In this document: piece after piece, positions 59,161 to 64,000 of the stretch
Layout of the letters: the number at the start of each line of letters is the position of its first letter
Numbering within the stretch: position 1 is the first letter of the stretch
Assembly (NCBI GenBank): GCA_964023205.1
Contig: OZ026843.1
Coordinates: 1,473,029-1,537,028 of the forward strand
From: Lutraria lutraria
Lineage: Eukaryota; Mollusca; Bivalvia; Venerida; Mactridae
DNA: 64,000 bases
Direction: 5' to 3'
Notes under the pieces: model-generated
What the model saw: only the letters and a program-made list of their open reading frames with translations
Databases searched by the model: none
Told to the model about the DNA's origin: nothing
Program-made: the position numbers and the translations under genes

Positions 59161-60397
59161 CGTATGTATACTGTACCATATGTGTCCATTTATATTAACT
59201 GGTCATGATGGCCAAACAGAAGTCTTCTTTCTGCTTATAGTCATGCACTAACGCAACATAATCTAAGTTGCTTCATGTTTCTTTTTCTTCTATTTCTTAT
59301 TTAGAAAACGGCAATTTCAGCATCCAAATGGCTTGCCAGGTGGTACAACAACAAAATGCATTCATATGCTAACGTCCTGTCAGGACGCGGTGGTGGTAGT
59401 GCAATCGTTGCCCTTGTGTGATGGGGGTATAATTAGAGTAGAAGTGATGGATTGAAGAAGCTTTTGTAATTGTACTACGGTCTCTTTTATTGTTTCGTCG
59501 GTAACGTTAGATCTACTTTTTCAAAGTCCTCTTCGTCTGAGCATAGTATAGTTGTGTCCAATTGTTCCGTCAGTTCAGCACCATCTCGTTGAGAAACTTC
59601 TGTACATCCCGGATTCCGCTTGTTTCAGGAACAATTGGCAATGGACAGACTTAGTTGGTGTGTTCACTTTAAGAAATTACCATATTGGTCTGTCACTTGT
59701 TACATTATTTGTAGGTATTAATTTTTCCAGTTTCCGTGATCGTGTCGTGTCGTCGATGTTGTAGATAACGTAATGGTCCTTCATTTTAAGTTGCATTGTG
59801 ATATATAGTTGTACCTCTATCATCTGCTTCCCTCATGAACGTAACGCTCTATATGCTGGAGTTTGCACAGTGTCATTGCGCTTCTAAAATGCTAGAAAAT
59901 GGTGACCGGCAGTACATACACACCGCGTGGTCTGTATCCTGAAATTGATTTTGACTTCAATGAGCAACGTACACATGAAGAGTGACCTTCGTTTAGCACC
60001 ATACACACACTCTGTGAGAAACAAACACAGTTGTAGTATGCAAAAAAACCCGTTCATATGTGCTTATTACACCTACAGAACATTTCTAATGAAGACAAAA
60101 TGATTGAATAAGTATACCTTACCCAGTAAGTATAAGAGATGATACTCACAAACAATATTTTAATGAAAAATCAACCAAAACAAGACTGTCTACGAGCATC
60201 CCTAACTTTTGAGCTTAATTCATACGTAATTGGTATTCAATTAACTGCATACAACTGTTTCATAGTATTAAACGTTTCTACTCACCATGTTTCGTGCTTG
60301 GAATATGATATTCCAGCAAAATACAATGTCACTAACTACGAAAAATGTCGTCATTAGCTTTTCAACCACGTTATGTGTACATAACATGTGTCGTTTG

Positions 60398-60464
60398 TCG
60401 TTGCATAACATACACATGTTTTCGATGCGAACCGCCTCTCGTGATACGTCGTTGGCCCCCAGTG
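60398..60464 (-). repeat. Right terminal inverted repeat (67 bp)
   Basis: Inverse of 57968-58034; ends CCCCCAGTG, followed by the ATGTA duplication. Confidence 0.95.
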
Positions 60465-61239
60465 ATGTATACTGATCTTTTCAGACTTCAGGAAAAAAAG
60501 TCAGCCTTTGGGACATAGACAATATTTATGGTAAACCACAGTAAATGGACTTCACTGCTACCAGTAGGCAGTAACTCAATCTGACTAAAGTATTCGATCT
60601 TCCTTACGGCAAGATCTGATGACGGCCTATACCAGTTTCTATTTTCAAAAGTCGGAATTTCCATGATCACTATTAATATCTATTTATAATTCAGCCAATC
60701 GTATAACTCGTTTCATCGGTACTTTGGCCGAATGAACTTTCTACCTGACGATGTTATTTAAACGTTAGTAAGATTAAATTACGGTGTAACATATTTATCT
60801 GCAACCACTTTTTTTATTTTTTTAGTAATCCTGATCGATTCGGCCATAGTAATATAGAAAATTTAATAAACACGCATGTCACATGGGCGCTATCATTACA
60901 TTTAGTTGCGTAAGAATAGGTGTTCGTGATATCTACAAGTCAAATGTTGTGTTTTACTGCGGTTAAAAATAGAATCAGATCACTTTCAGAATTATGAAAG
61001 TAAGGCGCTGATTGGCTAGTGGAAAAGGTCACCTGAGGTGACCTTCTATAGGTCGTCTTCAGATCCTCATAGCGTAGCGGGTTTGAGGATATGATTTTAA
61101 TCAGATTGGCAGTAACTGACCCAAAAGGCATGTTTATCACATTTGTGGAACGAATAAAAAAAACAATTGCCAACTTGTCTGAAGTAGAACATCGTATTTG
61201 TATCCAGTACTAGGATTACAATGCCCATGCCGGACCAAA
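60465..61239. other. No gene; short palindrome
   Basis: AAGGTCACCTGAGGTGACCT (61026-61045) is part of a 21 bp perfect palindrome. Next to it, GATCCTCATAGCGTAGCGGG then TTTGAGGATAT forms a small hairpin. This could be a remnant of a foldback element. Confidence 0.55.
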
Positions 61240-61531
61240 CAATACATAGTTCCCACATCTACAATATTTACCTCCCTTGTTGGCCATCTTGCTAGGTAAA
61301 TTTCTTATGCGTTTGATAGAAAATTGGTTACTAAACAACTCATTTTATAAAAGTTTACTTAATCATGAAGTTGTTAATGACATCACCACTTCAGGTTTAA
61401 GAAAATTTATTTGTCACATATAAATATCCTATATTTGGAATTATCAAAATATAAATATATTCTATCGATACCTGTTGAATTTGCCAAACAAGATGGCCGC
61501 CAAGGGAGGTAATATTGTAACTATGTATTGG
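61240..61531. mobile_element. ~292 bp MITE with inverted ends
   Basis: The left end reads CAATACATAGTT, a 10 bp insertion, then ACAATATTTACCTCCCTTG and GGCCATCTTG. The right end (61490-61531) is the inverse: CAAGATGGCCGCCAAGGGAG, GTAATATTGT, AACTATGTATTG. The interior is AT-rich and non-coding. No clear target duplication. Confidence 0.8.
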
Positions 61532-63060
61532 GACTACTTTTTCAATTCACGCCAGTTGAGCAGAATTTTAGTTTTAATAATAAACTGTAGATGGAATCAG
61601 TGATTGGAACTAAGTTTGTATTGTACTGTTTAACATCTATGAAAATTGTATTAACCCTAGTAAAGGCGATATTATTAGAATAAATTCCTGAACGTATGTA
61701 CACCGTACTAATTTTGTTCTCATTTTCAATGATAGTTTGATCAAGGGATAATATTCAAATGAGTAGTTTCTTGTTGAAAGATTATGAAATAGAAAGCGAG
61801 AAGAACATAACAGAGAGCTAGAAAATGAAACAGGAGAATTGTATGCGACAGTCGATGGTTCAAAAAGAAAGAACTCGTTGCTTGCATTTCTAAAGTAGTA
61901 CGAATGTTATATTGTTTTTGATATCGAAGAAACGTGTAAACCTTTGTCTTGTTCTTTGTTATTAAAACTTGATCTAGCAATCAAAGTGTTTAGTTATGTA
62001 TGTGGTATTTGATTTAGGACACATCACAGAGAATGAGGATTGATTGATAAACCTGCTATTGGTGTTAACACGCACAACTGCATGTGACAATAGGCGGAAG
62101 ATCTTATAGGCAGTAGATGTCTGGTGATAATCTAATAAATAAAGATACATTCCGACTATTGATATTGTCTGACATAGTGCAGGATAGCACAATATTAGTA
62201 CATACAGGAAAGTCTGTAAGGATCATGTTATGTGCTAGAAGTAAAACGTAATATAAGCGCTGTATGAATTCAACATAATTCATTAGTTCAATAAGTACAT
62301 ACACAAACAAATACATAAAGAACAGAACTGCGGTATAATATCCTGCTACCAACATATCAATACATTATATATTTCAGTCTAAATGATCGCGGTTCATTGC
62401 CATGAAAACAATTACATAGCGATTGCTCTGCAGTTATAAAAGAACTGAAACAGAAAAGTATAATAGTCTCTGCCCTTAGGTGTTGGCATATGAACGTAAT
62501 TCTATCAATGACAATTTCTTCATGGCGAAACTGGTTTGATTCCCTCCAAGGCTTTGTACTTTCATTCGTATGAACTAATTACAAAACAATATTCGGGTTT
62601 CTGTAAAAGAAAATTGTGTATGTGGAAGTGAATAATTTAATCTCGTTTCGCTCGTGTCTGGGACTTTCTGTCTGTAAAGTATACTTCCAAAAAAAGTTGT
62701 CAATTTTGTTGCTAAGCATTTTAAAAAAGCATCTTGCACTTTTTCTGTTTGATATAAATCCTGAAGCCATGTCTCGTCACGTTTTACTGTTTATACATTA
62801 AAAACAAATATCTGATACTTTTGTATGTAAGTCTGTCATTTTTGTTGTAAAACATTCAAGACAATTTGTTATCACGAATTCAAACGTTTACAAATAAGAT
62901 TGACTGTATGCAAGTATTCCGTTGTCCTCCAAAAGTCCCGGAGCAAGCGACATTCGATTTGAAAACAGACCACACAGTAAACTAAAACATATATATGGCA
63001 TCATTTTAATAAATTTACAGATGGAATTTTGAAAATAATAATTAATAAAGTTATGTATTT
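61532..63060. other. No gene recognised
   Basis: Short frames at 61741, 61974, 62104, 62579 and 62616 have no motifs. No repeats identified. Confidence 0.4.
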
Positions 63061-63252
63061 TCATTTATTTTCGTTGGGCTCAATTTCGGTGTTTTTTTAC
63101 TGAAATTGCTATTGCATGGGGAGATAAATTCGTGGATTTTGATTTTTGGAAAAAAATACCTTATCTCTGCATTTGAATTTGTGTGGATTTGATTTCGTGG
63201 ATGAGCCGACCCACGAAATCTACGAAATTAAATCCCCAACGAAAATGAATGA
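63061..63252. mobile_element. ~192 bp MITE/foldback with TTCGTTGGG ends
   Basis: The left end TCATTTATTTTCGTTGGG is matched by the inverse of the right end (CCCAACGAAAATGAATGA) with one mismatch. Internal TTCGTGGATTT and CCACGAAATC motifs add a nested inverted repeat. Non-coding; no target duplication seen. Confidence 0.75.
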
Positions 63253-63657
63253 TTCCACAGCATTATTGTACGACATTTGAAAAAGGTGATTCCAGTCTTC
63301 ATGAAATGGTGCCGTGTGCCTTATGATAACACCATCTAGTACTTATATCATTTCTACCAAACAACCATTATTTTACACAAATTACGCAACAATGTGTCCT
63401 AAAGTCCTATTTGTATCAAAAACAAGCAGTGGCTTATTACAGTATATGCATTGTGACAGGGCATGATCTAACATAAGAAAGTAATACCACACTGATTGTA
63501 ATGGAAAGTTTAATAAGCAATTTTACCCGAATCCGTATGTTGGCTCATTAAACGTCTAAAGAAATAATAAAACGTTAAAATATTTTCCCCACTACAAGAT
63601 TTATCTATTAATTAAACATCTTAAGAGCAACAAAAGAAATTTCAGTTCACCTGTTTT
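63253..63657. other. No gene recognised
   Basis: AT-rich sequence between the MITE and the terminal array; nothing identifiable. Confidence 0.4.
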
Positions 63658-64000
63658 CACGGACTGTATTCTAACCAGTACTAATTTACCCTTCACGGAC
63701 TGTATTCTAACCAGTACTAATTTACCCTTCACGGACTGTATTCTAACCAGTACTAATTTACCCTTCACGGACTGTATTCTAACCAGTACTAATTTACCCT
63801 TCACGGACTGTATTCTAACCAGTACTAATTTACCCTTCACGGACTGTATTCTAACCAGTACTAATTTACCCTTCACGGACTGTATTCTAACCAGTACTAA
63901 TTTACCCTTCACGGACTGTATTCTAACCAGTACTAATTTACCCTTCACGGACTGTATTCTAACCAGTACTAATTTACCCTTCACGGACTGTATTCTAACC
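63658..64000. repeat. Tandem repeat, 36 bp unit, at least 9.5 copies, runs off the window
   Basis: CACGGACTGTATTCTAACCA repeats every 36 bp from 63658 to the last base, and the visible copies appear identical. As 36 is a multiple of three, the minus strand stays open as a 12-residue repeat (GKLVLVRIQSVK). The resulting 127-codon frame runs into non-repeat sequence at 63601. I treat it as a minisatellite, not a gene, but the right border is unseen. Confidence 0.95.

Larger units (their letters stand above)
57968..60464. mobile_element. 2,497 bp DNA transposon, 67 bp TIRs, 5 bp target duplication, family unknown
   Basis: The left TIR (57968-58034) starts CACTGGGGGCCAACGACGTA and ends GTATGCAACGA. 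The right TIR (60398-60464) is its exact inverse except for one base. ATGTA flanks both sides (57963-57967 and 60465-60469). The interior holds only short frames, none with a recognised transposase. CAC-type ends with a 5 bp duplication occur in Transib/RAG-like elements. CACTG ends occur in EnSpm/CACTA (2-4 bp duplications). Neither fits fully, so I leave the family open. Near-identical TIRs imply fairly recent mobility. Confidence 0.9.

Noticed and set aside
59552..59764. 70-codon frame inside the 2.5 kb transposon, considered as transposase
   Set aside because: No catalytic or DNA-binding motif is visible on either strand; the interior looks non-coding or too decayed.
63601..63984. 127-codon minus-strand repeat frame
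   Set aside because: Explained by a uniform 36 bp tandem array whose length is a multiple of three. No signal peptide, no domain, and the right border is unseen.
1..64000. CRISPR array or prokaryotic operon
   Set aside because: The tandem arrays have no spacer variation, no cas-like frames exist, and retrotransposon and SINE content shows that this is eukaryotic DNA.

Overview
This is a eukaryotic, AT-rich, non-coding window with no host protein gene, rRNA gene or functional tRNA gene that I can support. The best guess is a bivalve mollusc. The main clue is a MetaSINE-like element at about 46.6-46.8 kb whose tRNA-like head, conserved core and 3' tail resemble the bivalve BivaMD-SINE1 type as I remember it. 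Decayed non-LTR retrotransposons, a mariner, palindromic foldback elements and abundant minisatellites also fit. The open reading frames are short and mostly accidental or repeat-driven. The window probably lies in an intergenic region or a large intron.

Layout. 0-5.8 kb: short tandem arrays, a foldback palindrome, a ~258 bp tandem duplication, two tRNA-Ala-like SINEs, a 35 bp minisatellite, a duplicated ~195 bp segment, and a TA-flanked 102 bp Tigger-like MITE next to one of its copies. 6.3-9.1 kb: a broken L1/Tx1-like LINE on the minus strand with YADD and C-terminal zinc-knuckle motifs. 9.17-12.09 kb: a 2.9 kb foldback-type DNA transposon with modular terminal inverted repeats and an exact 8 bp target duplication. 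It sits inside a repeat whose uninterrupted copy is present at 3.92-4.10 kb. 15.8-17.5 kb and 21.4-22.3 kb: two more LINE 3' remnants. 23.3-23.8 kb: a MITE with 9 bp target-duplication-like flanks. 15.8 and 28.8 kb: two copies of one MITE family, the second interrupted by a LINE tail. 29.7-39.6 kb is almost featureless.

39.9-40.4 kb holds an inverted repeat with two 198 bp arms that I read as identical. 42.5-44.65 kb is a cluster of palindromes. 46.8-49.6 kb is a decayed pogo/Tigger-like transposon with iterated 17 bp sequences near its ends and a relic DNA-binding domain. 51.3-51.6 kb is a 23 bp minisatellite. 52.37-53.40 kb is an internally deleted mariner. 53.9-54.2 kb is a hierarchical minisatellite whose spacings follow 22+8n bp. 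55 kb has a ~150 bp satellite. 57.97-60.46 kb is a 2,497 bp element with 67 bp terminal inverted repeats (one mismatch) and a 5 bp target duplication, and its transposon family is not evident. The window ends inside a 36 bp tandem array.

The strongest candidates for undescribed biology are the 198 bp inverted repeat, the CACTG-ended 2.5 kb element, and the modular-TIR foldback element with its empty-site copy. Nothing suggests genes working together as a host pathway; the elements interact only by nesting.
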